DNA of 64,000 nt from Methylocystis sp. ATCC 49242 (GCF_000188155.2 NZ_KE124774.1:1680356-1744355), one strand, 5' to 3'. Counted from the stretch's first letter, positions 53,873-62,501 are shown. The notes: generated by a model not told the origin, from the letters alone. A program made the numbers and translations.

Positions 53873-54408
53873 AGATTTCGCTTGGCGAGATGGCCGCTCG
53901 GTTGATCACGATGGATCGCGACGTCGGCGCGGCGATGGAAGCCGCCGTCGTGAAGGGCTGCAAAATGATCGAGAGGAAGGCCAAGGCGCAAATTGGCCAT
54001 CTCCAGCCTTTTTGGCCGCCTCTCGCCCAGTCGACGCAGGATGAGCGCGTTCGGCTTGGCTATGCAGCGAATAAGCCGCTGTTGCGCACGGGCGAGCTGA
54101 AGCGGTCGATCCAGATGGCCGCGCCCTATCGCGACGGAAATCGAGTCTTCGGCTACGTCTTCTCGGACAGCGAGATCGCGGTCTATCAGGAGCTCGGAAC
54201 GAAGACGATCCCGCCTCGCTCATTCATCAAGACCGCCGCAGATGGGCAGGCGCACCTTGTCGCGCAAATGGCCGCGAAGATGGTTGTGCACGCCATGGTG
54301 CATGGCGGCAAAGAATACCACCTGTGGAAGCACGTTATGCATTCATTCCACAGGGCCGGCGAGAAGCTGAAAGAGGCGATTCCGGACGACGGCGACGGCG
54401 AAGAGTAA
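53869..54408 (+). CDS. HK97 gp10-like / minor tail-type protein
   Basis: This 179-residue protein has an N-terminal helix with basic residues (CKMIERKAKAQIG). It is followed by LLRTGELKRSIQMAAPYRDG and VYQELGTKTIPPRSFIKTAA, the conserved 'tG.L..Si...' and 'ye.GT..ippRpFl' pattern of HK97 gp10-type neck/tail-completion proteins. It overlaps the preceding gene by 4 bases (ATGA overlap). Confidence 0.7.
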   Translation: MKISLGEMAARLITMDRDVGAAMEAAVVKGCKMIERKAKAQIGHLQPFWPPLAQSTQDERVRLGYAANKPLLRTGELKRSIQMAAPYRDGNRVFGYVFSDSEIAVYQELGTKTIPPRSFIKTAADGQAHLVAQMAAKMVVHAMVHGGKEYHLWKHVMHSFHRAGEKLKEAIPDDGDGEE

Positions 54409-54426
54409 GACAGCGGAGAAAAGTCT

Positions 54427-54858
54427 GTGGCGATCGACACACTCATCCTCGGGCCGGTGACCTTCACGGACTTCTCGCCACCGTCGCACATGCCATTCGG
54501 CGGCCAGCAGGCGATGGTTGTCCACCGCCTGCCGGGCGGCTCGCGCGTCATCGATACGCTCGGGCCCGACGACATGGACATCCGCTGGAACGGCCGGCTG
54601 TGGGGCGACGACGCCTATGCGACGGCCCTGCAGCTCAACGCGCTGCGTCGCGCCGGCCTGCCGCTGCCGCTGATCTTCGGCGGGCAGTTCTACATGGTGC
54701 TGATCTCCGACTTCAGCTGCGAGATCGAGCGCCTGCCGCTCGACTGCCTTTACGAGATCACCTGCGTCGTCACCGACATCAACACCTTCTCGCCCCTGTC
54801 CAGCGCGGCGCTGGCGGCGGCGGACCTTGCCGCGGCGGCCGCCATTGGCAATTCATGA
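54427..54858 (+). CDS. Tail-associated protein, gpU-like
   Basis: GTG start with GGAGA upstream. This 143-residue beta-rich protein (DTLILGPVTFTDFSPPSHMP, then LGPDDMDIRWNGRLWGDDAY and PLPLIFGGQFYMVLISDFSC) has the layout of P2 gpU-type tail-end or baseplate proteins: an antibody-like 'rlG...l.w.G.l.g..a' core and a final 'y.it..v' strand. The tail of the protein is Ala-rich. The family link is by pattern only. Confidence 0.55.
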   Translation: MAIDTLILGPVTFTDFSPPSHMPFGGQQAMVVHRLPGGSRVIDTLGPDDMDIRWNGRLWGDDAYATALQLNALRRAGLPLPLIFGGQFYMVLISDFSCEIERLPLDCLYEITCVVTDINTFSPLSSAALAAADLAAAAAIGNS

Positions 54859-54918
54859 GCGGCGGGGGCATACTCCCCAAGACAGCGCATCCCACTGTCG
54901 CGGCGCCCCGCGTCTCCG

Positions 54919-54954
54919 AGGCCGCTCTCCGCAAAGGGGCGGCCTTTCGTTTTT
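54919..54954 (+). terminator. Rho-independent terminator after the tail gene
   Basis: AGGCCGC pairs with GCGGCCT around a 13-base loop, then TTCGTTTTT. It would end the terS-terL-tail operon. Confidence 0.7.
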
Positions 54955-55185
54955 GGCGCGTCGCGGCATAGCTACTGCCAGTAAAGACCAGCGGGCTTCA
55001 TCAACTTTTCCGCGCCAATGTTTGCTTATACCAATATTATACTTTCAAGCTGCTTCAATTTGCTTCACAAGACTGTTTACATCGCGGAATTCGCGCGTAT
55101 GCTTTCCGGCGCTCAATCGAGCGGGCGACCGAGGCGCGGCAACGCCAAGGTCGCCCTGACCAAAGCGAAAAGAAAGGTTTTCGCT

Positions 55186-55524
55186 ATGACCAAACAGTCA
55201 CATACCACACCGTCACGCGCGTTTCCGCTTCCCTACCAGTCCCACATTCACCCGCTCGCGGCCTGCGTTTCGGCGCTTTGCGAGGATCTTCAGACTGACG
55301 ACGATGAGGCGCACGCCGACGCCGTGGATAAGCTGGAGCACCTCGTGCCGGTGCTGATGCACGAAACGCCGCATTCGCGAGACGAATTCCGCGTCAAGGC
55401 GGCCGCGCTGGTTCGCGTGATCGCGGCGCGCTGGTCCGAGGAAGACGAGCATCATCCTTTCGTTCTCGAAGTGAAGGAGATCCTGCACCTTGACCTACAG
55501 TCCGTAGGGGGCAGCCCATGCTGA
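55186..55524 (+). CDS. Hypothetical protein, 112 residues
   Basis: The ATG at 55186 follows AAAGAAAGGTTTTCGCT. The product has a polar N-terminus (MTKQSHTTPSRAFPLPYQSH) and an acidic helical body (DEAHADAVDKLEHLVPVLMH). The open frame extends upstream to 55018, but that part contains a poorly supported start. It overlaps the next gene by 7 bases. Family not recognised. Confidence 0.55.
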   Translation: MTKQSHTTPSRAFPLPYQSHIHPLAACVSALCEDLQTDDDEAHADAVDKLEHLVPVLMHETPHSRDEFRVKAAALVRVIAARWSEEDEHHPFVLEVKEILHLDLQSVGGSPC

Positions 55525-55826
55525 CCACAACCGGAAGGATCGACCGCTCCGCGATCATGAAGGACGCCCACAAACGCTTCAGAGACGGGCGCCGCCTCGG
55601 GCTCGATTGGACCTTCGGCCAATGCCTGCGGACGGCCTGGGCGGCGGCGAAGATGCGGCGGGCAGGCGCCGCCCAAGAAATGAAAAACCTCCCGGATTTC
55701 TCCGGGAGGCTTTCTGTAAATCCCGGCGACATCCGTGAGGGGCTGGGGTGTGGCGACAGGATTTACTCGACGGAACTCTCTCACATTCTTCCTGAACGGG
55801 CCATGTCCGCGCCGTTCATCTTCTAG
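55518..55826 (+). CDS. Hypothetical protein, 102 residues
   Basis: It begins MLTTTGRIDRSAIMKDAHKR and continues FRDGRRLGLDWTFGQCLRTA, a compact helical sequence common in small phage/plasmid proteins of Hyphomicrobiales. A hairpin with terminator shape (55688-55709) lies within the second half of the frame, so only the first 55 residues are well supported and the real product may be affected by a changed 3' end. Confidence 0.5.
   Translation: MLTTTGRIDRSAIMKDAHKRFRDGRRLGLDWTFGQCLRTAWAAAKMRRAGAAQEMKNLPDFSGRLSVNPGDIREGLGCGDRIYSTELSHILPERAMSAPFIF
55688..55709 (+). terminator. Terminator-like hairpin
   Basis: CCTCCCGGA and TCCGGGAGG form a perfect 9-bp stem with a 4-base loop, followed by CTTTCTG. 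It is strong in pairing but weak in its T-run. Confidence 0.5.
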
Positions 55827-56302
55827 TCAGGAAAGCCCCGCAGGAGCGCGCCGGGCTGAAGATGGCGGCGTGATCGGCTGGCAGAAAGATTGCATCAGCC
55901 AGCGTAGAAGCTGACGATGCCAATACCCCTCTCGATCGTCAGCGAGGACGGCCCGCCTCCATAGCTCCCAGGCGGGCCGTTTTGCATTTAGGTTCGTCGC
56001 GATCACGAGAGCAGCGGCGCGAGCCATCCTTGTTGGCGACGGGGTGTTTTGCTTTTCTGGAAATGCGTGGACCAATTGTGCAGCCGGATTTTCGCGTCCG
56101 TGGTCTGCGTCAAAACGCCCGCCTTGGCTACGCTTGAATCTGTAAACCCGGTGAAAGAGCATCCCGCCGCCGTCGAGTAGACGCCTCTCCTCTTCGGTAA
56201 GCCCGAGCGTCGATTCGTCCCGGCGCTCGGGCCGATTTTGCGGCATCCATAGTGACAAAATCACAGACTGCGGCCGATACGCGAATTTAAAAAAGAAGCA
56301 TC
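55827..56302. other. Intergenic region with strong bidirectional terminator
   Basis: The 475 bases contain a perfect 11-bp stem at 55948-55980 (ACGGCCCGCCT pairing with AGGCGGGCCGT, then TTT). A minus-strand frame (55827-56264) runs across this hairpin, has no ribosome site and is not accepted. Confidence 0.5.
55948..55984 (+). terminator. Strong stem-loop terminator
   Basis: An 11-bp perfect stem (ACGGCCCGCCT / AGGCGGGCCGT) with an 11-base loop is followed by TTTGC. It ends plus-strand transcription from the 55186-55826 gene pair. Confidence 0.65.
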
Positions 56303-56575
56303 ATGGACACTCAAATTTTCTCGGCTCTGGAGGAATGGGCGCGTCTCGAGTCCATGCACCATGAGGCCAAAATCAAACAAGAAGGCGAAGCCGTAGATTT
56401 GGATCGGTCTATGGTTTCAGCCAAGGAGTTGGAGATCTTAGAAATGCGCCCGCAAACAAAGGCGGGCGCGCTCGTGCAATTGCACTTCTGCGCGACATTC
56501 TTGGAAAGAAATAGCGAAAATGGACATTTAGCCGCGCGCGCGATCCGCGGTGCGACGAGTGTATTTGGTTGGTGA
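56303..56575 (+). CDS. Hypothetical protein, 90 residues
   Basis: It starts MDTQIFSALEEWARLESMHH after an AT-rich leader (AATTTAAAAAAGAAGCATC). It is an acidic helical protein with MRPQTKAGALVQLHFCATFL in the second half. Similar short proteins occur as stand-alone genes in Hyphomicrobiales genomes. No known domain. Confidence 0.6.
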   Translation: MDTQIFSALEEWARLESMHHEAKIKQEGEAVDLDRSMVSAKELEILEMRPQTKAGALVQLHFCATFLERNSENGHLAARAIRGATSVFGW

Positions 56576-56692
56576 GAAACCTCCTAGCCTTGCCTTCTTG
56601 GAATCAGTGGCCTAGCCTCCCATTAAGTCGGCCCGCGGGTCCGATAATTGAACGCCCCGACCGTGGATGTAACGGCGGGGCGTTTTTGCTTT

Positions 56693-56992
56693 TCAACTGA
56701 GCTTCGACGCCAACACGTCCACCCGTTCAATTTCCGGGGGACCATCGAAAAGCTCTGGCGCTCTTGCCATAAGTGCCTTCGCCACTTCGCCGCCCAGATG
56801 CGCGTCCCTGGCCTTTTGGTCTGGAAACACGTCAAATATGGCGAAACTCGTGGGTGTAAAACGCACCGCGAACCACGCGACCGTGCCGGGCTCGGCCTGC
56901 ACGAGCGGCAGCGCCGATTTCAGAAAGGCTGCGACTTCATCCTCTTTTCCCGGCTTTGCCTCCATAGTCGCCAAAATCCCGAAATTGACCAT
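56693..56992 (-). CDS. ABM-fold (YgiN-like) monooxygenase/quinol-type enzyme
   Basis: This 99-residue protein starts at ATG 56992 (MVNFGILATMEAKPGKEDEV). The alternating beta-alpha pattern with PGTVAWFAVRFTPTSFAIFD and DAHLGGEVAKALMARAPELF matches the antibiotic biosynthesis monooxygenase fold, a dimeric ferredoxin-like barrel. Members oxidise small aromatics or act as heme or quinone enzymes; the substrate here is unknown. It is a metabolic 'cargo' gene within the att boundaries. Confidence 0.75.
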   Translation of the reverse strand: MVNFGILATMEAKPGKEDEVAAFLKSALPLVQAEPGTVAWFAVRFTPTSFAIFDVFPDQKARDAHLGGEVAKALMARAPELFDGPPEIERVDVLASKLS

Positions 56993-57079
56993 TGCGACCT
57001 CCTCGAGAAATACGGCCTCCCGCCCCTTAGATTGCCCTGAATTGCCAATTTTCCACGATAGCCGGACGGGCAGTTCGCT

Positions 57080-57463
57080 ATGCCCCGTTACATCAACCCG
57101 ACAACGGACATCGCCATGATGCGCATCCACGGTGCTCGCTCGACGCCAGGCCTGCGCGGCTCTATCGTCCCGGCGATGCAGAAGCGGAACTGGCGCCGGA
57201 CCTCATTCCGCCGGCTCGACGGGACGGTCGACGTCGCGACCGACGACTGGTCGTTGCTCGACGACGCGGGCCGGCCACTGGCGCGCATCTATCTGCAAGA
57301 CGGCGGGCCGCAGGGCGGGCGCTGGGCGTGGTTTGTCCAAGTCGCGCCGGACGGGACGCCCTGGAATGGCGGGACCGGCTATGCGGCGTCAGGGCGCGAG
57401 GCTCGAGAGATAAGCGAGCAGCTTGTCCCGCCTGGCACACAGGAACGCCGAGCGCGGATGTAG
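57080..57463 (+). CDS. Hypothetical protein, 127 residues
   Basis: From ATG 57080 (or the ATG pair at 57116-57121) the frame encodes a beta-rich small domain: RRLDGTVDVATDDWSLLDDA, PLARIYLQDGGPQGGRWAWF, VQVAPDGTPWNGGTGYA. The regular Gly/Trp spacing is typical of small phage or island proteins of unknown role. No membrane segment. Confidence 0.55.
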   Translation: MPRYINPTTDIAMMRIHGARSTPGLRGSIVPAMQKRNWRRTSFRRLDGTVDVATDDWSLLDDAGRPLARIYLQDGGPQGGRWAWFVQVAPDGTPWNGGTGYAASGREAREISEQLVPPGTQERRARM

Positions 57464-57478
57464 CGCCGGGCCATTTTG

Positions 57479-57592
57479 TTATGGCCATACCGCGACCACG
57501 GCGTGAGCGAGACCGACGGCCATATGAGCTGCAAAAGCGGCCGCCGCTGCGAGACAGATAATCTTGAGCAATCCAATGTCGTCCGGGTTCAT
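57479..57592 (-). CDS. Small membrane protein, 37 residues
   Basis: A minus-strand frame from ATG 57592, with AAGGG eight bases upstream, starts MNPDDIGLLKIICLAAAAAF and ends HAVVAVWP. It is a single hydrophobic helix of about 25 residues after a short polar N-terminus. It is too short for standard gene callers. Its place at the edge of the element could suit a holin-like or regulatory peptide, but this is unproven. Confidence 0.4.
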   Translation of the reverse strand: MNPDDIGLLKIICLAAAAAFAAHMAVGLAHAVVAVWP

Positions 57593-57900
57593 CGCCATAA
57601 CCCTTGAGCGGGACCGCATCGCGTAGCCTCAATGCAAGATGCTCCACGAATGCGGCAGGAGCTTCAAGAGAATTCTCAATTTTATGGTTTTCGCTGGATC
57701 AAGACGCCCCGCAACCGGCCCCAGCATCGGGCGGCGGGAATGGGGAGGCGAGGGGCGTTCCCGCGCCGCATCTGCGCCGCGTGGAGCAAACGGCCCCACG
57801 TTGGAAACCGTTGTAAATCAAGGAAATCAGTTGTAGCAGATTGCGGCGCGGAAATGGCCCATTTTGAGGAGGCCGAAAGCCAGAAAGTCTTTTGAAATCA

Positions 57901-57950
57901 AGTGGCTGGGGGACCTGGATTCGAACCAAGATTAACGGAGTCAGAGTCCG
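57901..57950 (-). other. attR: 50-bp repeat inside tRNA-Gln
   Basis: Identical over 50 bp to 41889-41938. It covers the tRNA 3' part up to the anticodon stem, and the gene stays complete because the element carries the same 3' sequence. It marks the right end of the 16-kb element. Confidence 0.92.
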
Positions 57951-57976
57951 CTGTTCTACCGTTGAACTATCCCCCA
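57903..57976 (-). tRNA. tRNA-Gln (CTG)
   Basis: A 74-base cloverleaf on the minus strand: acceptor TGGGGGA pairs with TCCCCCA, the anticodon stem GCGGA/TCCGT holds the loop CTCTGAC (anticodon CTG), the T-arm contains GGTTCGAATCC, and CCA is encoded. It is complete and serves as integration site of the element to its left. Confidence 0.93.
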
Positions 57977-58205
57977 ACGCGCGATGCTGGCGACGGGGCG
58001 CTGCTTCGCTCGTGAGCGAGAGGTGTCTAGTAAGCGCCGCGGGCGCTGTCAACCGTTTGACACGCTTCTATCGACGACTTGTGCGGCCCGGCGAGGGGAG
58101 AGAGCGGACGAATCCCGTCCGTGGCGCGGAAAACGCCTTGCGGGACGGGCGGCGTTCCGGCATGAAAGAAAGTTAAAACGCGAACAGGGTCGCGGAAGCG
58201 GCGTG

Positions 58206-59357
58206 ATGCGCGACTCAACGGATTACTGCGGGAGCATTGCCTTGGCAGGGACCGAACGGCCCACACATACAGGGCCGGGTCTGGATGCGAGAGACTGCGG
58301 CGGCGGTCCGGGGGCGATGACGCTCGCCGCGCCCACAATGGTCGCGCGCCCCCTCTCCTCCTGGAGCCAGCACACCTACGCCGCGCTCGATCTCGGCACC
58401 AACAATTGCCGCCTGCTGATCGCGCGGCCGGACAGGCGTCCCCGCCGGCGCAACGGCGACTTCCTGCGGGTCATCGACGCCTTCTCGCGCATCGTGCGTC
58501 TTGGCGAAGGGCTCGGCCGCGCCGGCCGGATCAGCGAGGAGGCCATCGAGCGCACCATCGCCGCGCTGGAAATCTGCCGCGACAAAATGGAGGCGCGCGG
58601 CGTCACCAGGGCTCGGCTCGTCGCGACCCAGGCCTGCCGCGGCGCCGAAAACGGCGACGAATTCGTCGAGCGCGTGCGCGAGCGGACGGGTCTCGAGCTC
58701 GAAGTCATCGACCGGGAAACCGAAGCGCGCTTCGCCGCGCGGGGCTGCGGGTCGCTTGCCGATCCCCACGCCGAGAGCGTGCTGCTGTTCGACATCGGCG
58801 GCGGCTCGACTGAACTCGTCTGGCTGACCCGCCCGTCGCACCGCCCCGACGCGCGCGGCCTGCACAGCTGGACGTCGCTCGAACTCGGCGTGGTGACGTT
58901 GGCCGAGCATTTCGGCGGCAAGAGCGTCGACGCCGCGACCTTCGCCGCCATGAAAAGTCACGCGCAGGAGGCTCTGGCGCATTTCGTCGAGGCGACTACT
59001 GGGGTGCGGCGCTGCTCGCGTTTCCATTTGCTCGGCACCTCCGGCACCGTCACGACCCTCGCCGGCGTCCATCTTGGCCTCGAGCGTTACGACCGCTGGC
59101 GCGTCGACGGTCTGTGGATGAGCGACGAGGACGCGACTCGGGCTATCGAGCGGCTGCGCGACATGAATTTCGAGCAGCGCGTGGCGAACGGCTGCATCGG
59201 CCCCCAGCGTGCGGACCTCGTTCTCGCCGGCTGCGCGATCTTCGAAGCGATCCGCGAGATGTTTCCGGCGAGTCGCACCCGCATCGCCGACCGCGGCCTG
59301 CGGGAAGGGATGCTGCTCGAACTGATGGAAGCTGACGGAGCGCTCGCCCGCGCCTGA
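58206..59357 (+). CDS. Ppx/GppA family exopolyphosphatase/pppGpp phosphatase
   Basis: This 383-residue protein starts at ATG 58206. The actin-like ATPase fold shows YAALDLGTNNCRLLIARP (phosphate-1 loop), ARLVATQACRGAENGDEFVE, LLFDIGGGSTELVWL (phosphate-2 loop) and FHLLGTSGTVTTLAGVHLGL. The family degrades polyphosphate or pppGpp in the cytosol. The N-terminal 55 residues before the first loop are extra; ATG 58317 (MTLAAPTM) is a possible alternative. In alphaproteobacteria such a gene often precedes rlmE, which is not seen here. Confidence 0.88.
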   Translation: MRDSTDYCGSIALAGTERPTHTGPGLDARDCGGGPGAMTLAAPTMVARPLSSWSQHTYAALDLGTNNCRLLIARPDRRPRRRNGDFLRVIDAFSRIVRLGEGLGRAGRISEEAIERTIAALEICRDKMEARGVTRARLVATQACRGAENGDEFVERVRERTGLELEVIDRETEARFAARGCGSLADPHAESVLLFDIGGGSTELVWLTRPSHRPDARGLHSWTSLELGVVTLAEHFGGKSVDAATFAAMKSHAQEALAHFVEATTGVRRCSRFHLLGTSGTVTTLAGVHLGLERYDRWRVDGLWMSDEDATRAIERLRDMNFEQRVANGCIGPQRADLVLAGCAIFEAIREMFPASRTRIADRGLREGMLLELMEADGALARA

Positions 59358-59457
59358 TCGACTGCTGCGCCCTCGACGACGGGGCGCGCAGTCGGCAGAA
59401 TGGCTACGCGTGCGATTCGGATTCCGGCTGCGCGCGCTTTCTCTTGCGACCGGCTCA

Positions 59458-60699
59458 ATGACCGACGAACTGAACGCACCTCTCGGAAGCGGCGCTTCCC
59501 GACCGAAGCCGGCCGTCGCGAAACCGCGGCGCGCTTTTGGCGCGGCGGCGGGCGGCCTCGTCGCCATCGGGGCGCTCGCCCTTTATCTTGCGCCGCGCGA
59601 CCCCTACGGCGGCGAACCCCACGCCGTCGCCCGCATCGAGCCTGCGAAGGCCCCGGAGCCCGCGCCGCCGCTCCCGCCCGTCGCCGTCGCCGCCGCCGGG
59701 GAGCCCGCCCCGCCGCCAGCCGGCCGCGAACAGATTTCCACCGTCAGTGAATTCGAGCAACTCTCGGGCGTGAAGGTGACGCGCAGCGGCGCCTCGGAGG
59801 GCGGAACCGCCCGCATCATCCGGATCGAGCCGCCGTCCGGCGTCAGGCTGACGCCGGCGCCGGACCGCCGCGTCGTCGAAAAGGGCCGTTACGGGCTGCT
59901 GCCGAAGATCGGCGCGGACGGCGCGCGGCCGATGGACGTCTATGCACGGCCCTTCGTCACCGCGCCGTCGCTGAAAGCCGATGCGCCGCGCATCGCGCTG
60001 GTCATCGGCGGCCTCGGGCTGAACGCCGCCACCTCGGCCGACGCGATCGACCAGTTGCCCGAGGGCGTCACCCTCGCCTTCGCGCCCTATGGGGCGGAGC
60101 TCGACCGTCTCGTCGCTTCCGCCCGCGCGCGCGGTCACGAGGCGCTGTTGCAGGCGCCGATGGAGCCCTTCGACTATCCGCAGAACAACCCCGGCCCGCA
60201 TACGCTCGTCACCGGCGCGCCGGACGGCGGCGCCGACGATCTCCAGTGGCTGATGAGCCGCTTTTCGGGCTACGCCGGCGTCATGAACTATCTTGGCGGC
60301 CGCTATACGGCCGATGAGCAGGCGCTGTCCGGCGCCCTCGCGGAGATCGCGCAGCGCGGCCTTTTCTTTCTCGACGACCGCGCCGCGCCGCAGTCTCTCA
60401 TAACGGCTCTCGCGCCGAAATTCTCGCTTCCGCACGCGAAGGTGGACGTGGTGATCGACGCGCGAAACACGCCGCAATCCATCGACGCGGCGTTGGCGCA
60501 ACTCGAAACCCAGGCGCGCGACAAGGGCGTCGCCATCGGTTTCGCCAACGCCGTGCCCGCGACGATTTCCCGCGTCGCCCGCTTCGCCCGCGATCTCGAA
60601 CGACGCGGCATTGCGCTCGCTCCTGTTTCGGCTGCGCTCGCGCCCAGGGGCGCCTCTGGCGGCACGGCTGCGGACGCCGGCCGGGGCGCACGCCGATGA
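59458..60699 (+). CDS. Divergent polysaccharide deacetylase family protein (YibQ/DUF610)
   Basis: This is a 413-residue protein. A membrane anchor (residues 25-44, [20 protein letters not shown]) and a Pro/Ala linker lead to the deacetylase-like domain from residue about 175: [80 protein letters not shown]. Members are periplasmic NodB-fold proteins, often beside divisome or CtpA-type genes. The stop overlaps the rppH start by 4 bases (ATGA), so they form an operon. Confidence 0.85.
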   Translation: MTDELNAPLGSGASRPKPAVAKPRRAFGAAAGGLVAIGALALYLAPRDPYGGEPHAVARIEPAKAPEPAPPLPPVAVAAAGEPAPPPAGREQISTVSEFEQLSGVKVTRSGASEGGTARIIRIEPPSGVRLTPAPDRRVVEKGRYGLLPKIGADGARPMDVYARPFVTAPSLKADAPRIALVIGGLGLNAATSADAIDQLPEGVTLAFAPYGAELDRLVASARARGHEALLQAPMEPFDYPQNNPGPHTLVTGAPDGGADDLQWLMSRFSGYAGVMNYLGGRYTADEQALSGALAEIAQRGLFFLDDRAAPQSLITALAPKFSLPHAKVDVVIDARNTPQSIDAALAQLETQARDKGVAIGFANAVPATISRVARFARDLERRGIALAPVSAALAPRGASGGTAADAGRGARR

Positions 60700-61202
60700 G
60701 CGGACCGAAGCCCCATTACCGCCCCTGCGTCGGCGTGGCGCTGCTCAACGCGCAGGGCCTCGTCTTCATCGGCCGGCGGCGCGGCAAGGGAACGTTCGAC
60801 GTCGTCGCCCCGCCCTTTCTGTGGCAGATGCCGCAGGGCGGCATCGACGAGGGCGAGACGCCCTATGAAGCTGCGCTGCGCGAACTCCATGAAGAGACCA
60901 ATGTGTCGAGCGTGGAGCTGATCGCCGAGGCGCCGCGCTGGCTGAGCTATGACCTGCCGCCGGAGGCCAACAAGCGCTGGACCGGCAAATATCTCGGCCA
61001 GACGCAACGCTGGTTCGCGCTGCGCTTCACCGGCGACGAGAGCGAGATCGACATTCATTATCCCGGTGGGGGCAAACACAAGCCGGAATTCGACGAATGG
61101 CGCTGGGAGAAACTCTCGCACTTGCCCGAACTGATCGTGCCGTTCAAGCGTCCTGTCTATATGGAAGTCCTGAGAGAGTTCGCGCGTTACGCCAAGGCGT
61201 GA
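60696..61202 (+). CDS. rppH: RNA pyrophosphohydrolase RppH
   Basis: This 168-residue NUDIX hydrolase removes pyrophosphate from mRNA 5' ends and so starts decay. The NUDIX box reads [20 protein letters not shown], with the RELHEE metal-binding glutamates. [20 protein letters not shown] at the start and [10 protein letters not shown] downstream are family-typical. Length is normal. It overlaps the upstream gene by 4 bases. Confidence 0.93.
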   Translation: MSGPKPHYRPCVGVALLNAQGLVFIGRRRGKGTFDVVAPPFLWQMPQGGIDEGETPYEAALRELHEETNVSSVELIAEAPRWLSYDLPPEANKRWTGKYLGQTQRWFALRFTGDESEIDIHYPGGGKHKPEFDEWRWEKLSHLPELIVPFKRPVYMEVLREFARYAKA

Positions 61203-61211
61203 CGTTTTTGC

Positions 61212-61880
61212 TCACGCGCGCAGCGCTGATTCCGGATCGGCGCAAAAGGCGGTGAAAAGCTCGACGAAGCGTCCGATGTGATAGCCGTCGACGAGCGCGT
61301 GATTGGACTGCAAGCCGAGCGGGACTTTCGCTTTCGACCCTTCCTCGTAGACCTTTCCGACGCTGAAAAGGGGGATGGACGCATTGTGTCGCGAATAGGG
61401 ATGATGAATTGACGTAAAACTGAACCACGGCACGTTGGTGATGAAAATCTGACACTGCCGCTCCGGCGCGTCGCTCTGGTCAAGCCCCCTCTTCGCCCGC
61501 TCGATCCGATCGATATTGACCGCGTAATCCGTCGTGAAGCAGCCGCTGTAAACGCCCTTGGCGAAATTCAGGACGTTTTCATGGTCCAGCACCGTGAAAG
61601 AAGGCAGCACCTTGTCGAACTCCACCAGAATCTCGTCTTCTATCCTGTGCCTGAGTTCGGGAATCTCATTCGCCGCCCTGGTCAGCAGAAAGCTGAGGGT
61701 GACGAAGAAACGCAGTCCTTGCGCCGAGACATGGCGCCGGAGCCGCGTGATGTCGATCTGCACGGTTCTCGAGTTCACCGGCACATCGAAGGCGCGAAAG
61801 TAATCGTAATGCCTCCGGCGCGGATAGGTCGCAAGATCGATCGCTCTGCAAACCGGCGGCTCTTCATGTCGCCCCGACAT
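61212..61880 (-). CDS. Chloramphenicol-acetyltransferase-fold acyltransferase
   Basis: This 222-residue protein is homologous to CAT: it starts with RAIDLATYPRRRHYDYFRAF, has VPWFSFTSIHHPY near residue 150, and ends with LGLQSNHALVDGYHIGRFVE, in which HxxxDG holds the catalytic His. In true CAT the motif is HHxxxDG; here Asn replaces the first His. It may acetylate chloramphenicol or, more likely for a backbone gene, another hydroxyl substrate. It overlaps the next minus-strand gene's end. Confidence 0.82.
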   Translation of the reverse strand: MSGRHEEPPVCRAIDLATYPRRRHYDYFRAFDVPVNSRTVQIDITRLRRHVSAQGLRFFVTLSFLLTRAANEIPELRHRIEDEILVEFDKVLPSFTVLDHENVLNFAKGVYSGCFTTDYAVNIDRIERAKRGLDQSDAPERQCQIFITNVPWFSFTSIHHPYSRHNASIPLFSVGKVYEEGSKAKVPLGLQSNHALVDGYHIGRFVELFTAFCADPESALRA

Positions 61881-62070
61881 GGTTCATTTCCTCTCGACCG
61901 TCGCGCCCCGGGAGCGAACGCAATTTACAAAACTCGAGCGCGTTCAGAAAAGCTTCGACGACGGCGCGGATGTCCGCCTCCTGCGTGCTGGAGACCGCCA
62001 CAAAATGGCGATCTCCGTCTTCAATTCGAGAGAAGCTCACGCTTGTTGAAGCTCGCCTCCCGCGCATGAT
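61864..62070 (-). CDS. Small hypothetical protein, 68 residues
   Basis: From ATG 62070 the frame reads MRGRRASTSVSFSRIEDGDR, followed by a helix (EADIRAVVEAFLNALEFCKL). It overlaps the CAT-fold gene by 17 bases, which suggests coupled expression. The open frame continues upstream to 62226 without a good start. Function unknown. Confidence 0.45.
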   Translation of the reverse strand: MMRGRRASTSVSFSRIEDGDRHFVAVSSTQEADIRAVVEAFLNALEFCKLRSLPGRDGREEMNHVGAT

Positions 62071-62084
62071 GTAACGTGTTCGAT

Positions 62085-62501
62085 CTACACCTTCTTGAGG
62101 TTGATGACATAGACCGACACATTGGCGTCCGGGAAAGGTGTAATGTCGACGAGGGTCATGTCGTTGCCGCTGACGCTCGAAGTGTATTGATACAGTCTGC
62201 CATTCGCCTTCAGCCTCCCGACGCATGTATTCGCGTTGAAGACATTATCCGCCGCCGCGAAGTTGACGTTCACGTTGAGCGGTCCGATCGTCGCTTCGCC
62301 GGACTGGGTGAAGTTTCCATTGCCGCCCGCGGCAAATGTAATCGTCTGGGTAAGCGCAAACTTGACCGTAGCCTTCGTCTGCGTGTTGTAAATTTCTCCA
62401 GCGGCGGATCCGACGAACTTGCCGACGGGCTTGGTGCAAACGGCATAGGCGGAGCTCGACCAAAACATCAGTGCGCCCAGCGTCATGAGAAGCTTTTTCA
62501 T
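62085..62501 (-). CDS. Secreted protein of unknown function, 138 residues
   Basis: The ATG at 62501 follows GGAGATTGGA. MKKLLMTLGALMFWSSSAYA is a clear signal peptide with an AYA cleavage site. The mature part (TKPVGKFVGSAAGEIYNTQT, ATVKFALTQTITFAAGGNGN) is beta-rich with two Cys, likely a small periplasmic or surface barrel or sandwich. No family is recognised. An earlier ATG at 62513 would add four residues. Confidence 0.75.
   Translation of the reverse strand: MKKLLMTLGALMFWSSSAYAVCTKPVGKFVGSAAGEIYNTQTKATVKFALTQTITFAAGGNGNFTQSGEATIGPLNVNVNFAAADNVFNANTCVGRLKANGRLYQYTSSVSGNDMTLVDITPFPDANVSVYVINLKKV

Noticed and set aside
55827-56264. Minus-strand frame of 145 codons
   Set aside because: It crosses a perfect 11-bp terminator hairpin at 55948-55980 and lacks a ribosome site.
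58215-59567. Minus-strand frame of 450 codons opposite the Ppx/GppA gene
   Set aside because: Shadow frame; the plus-strand protein has clear ASKHA-fold motifs.
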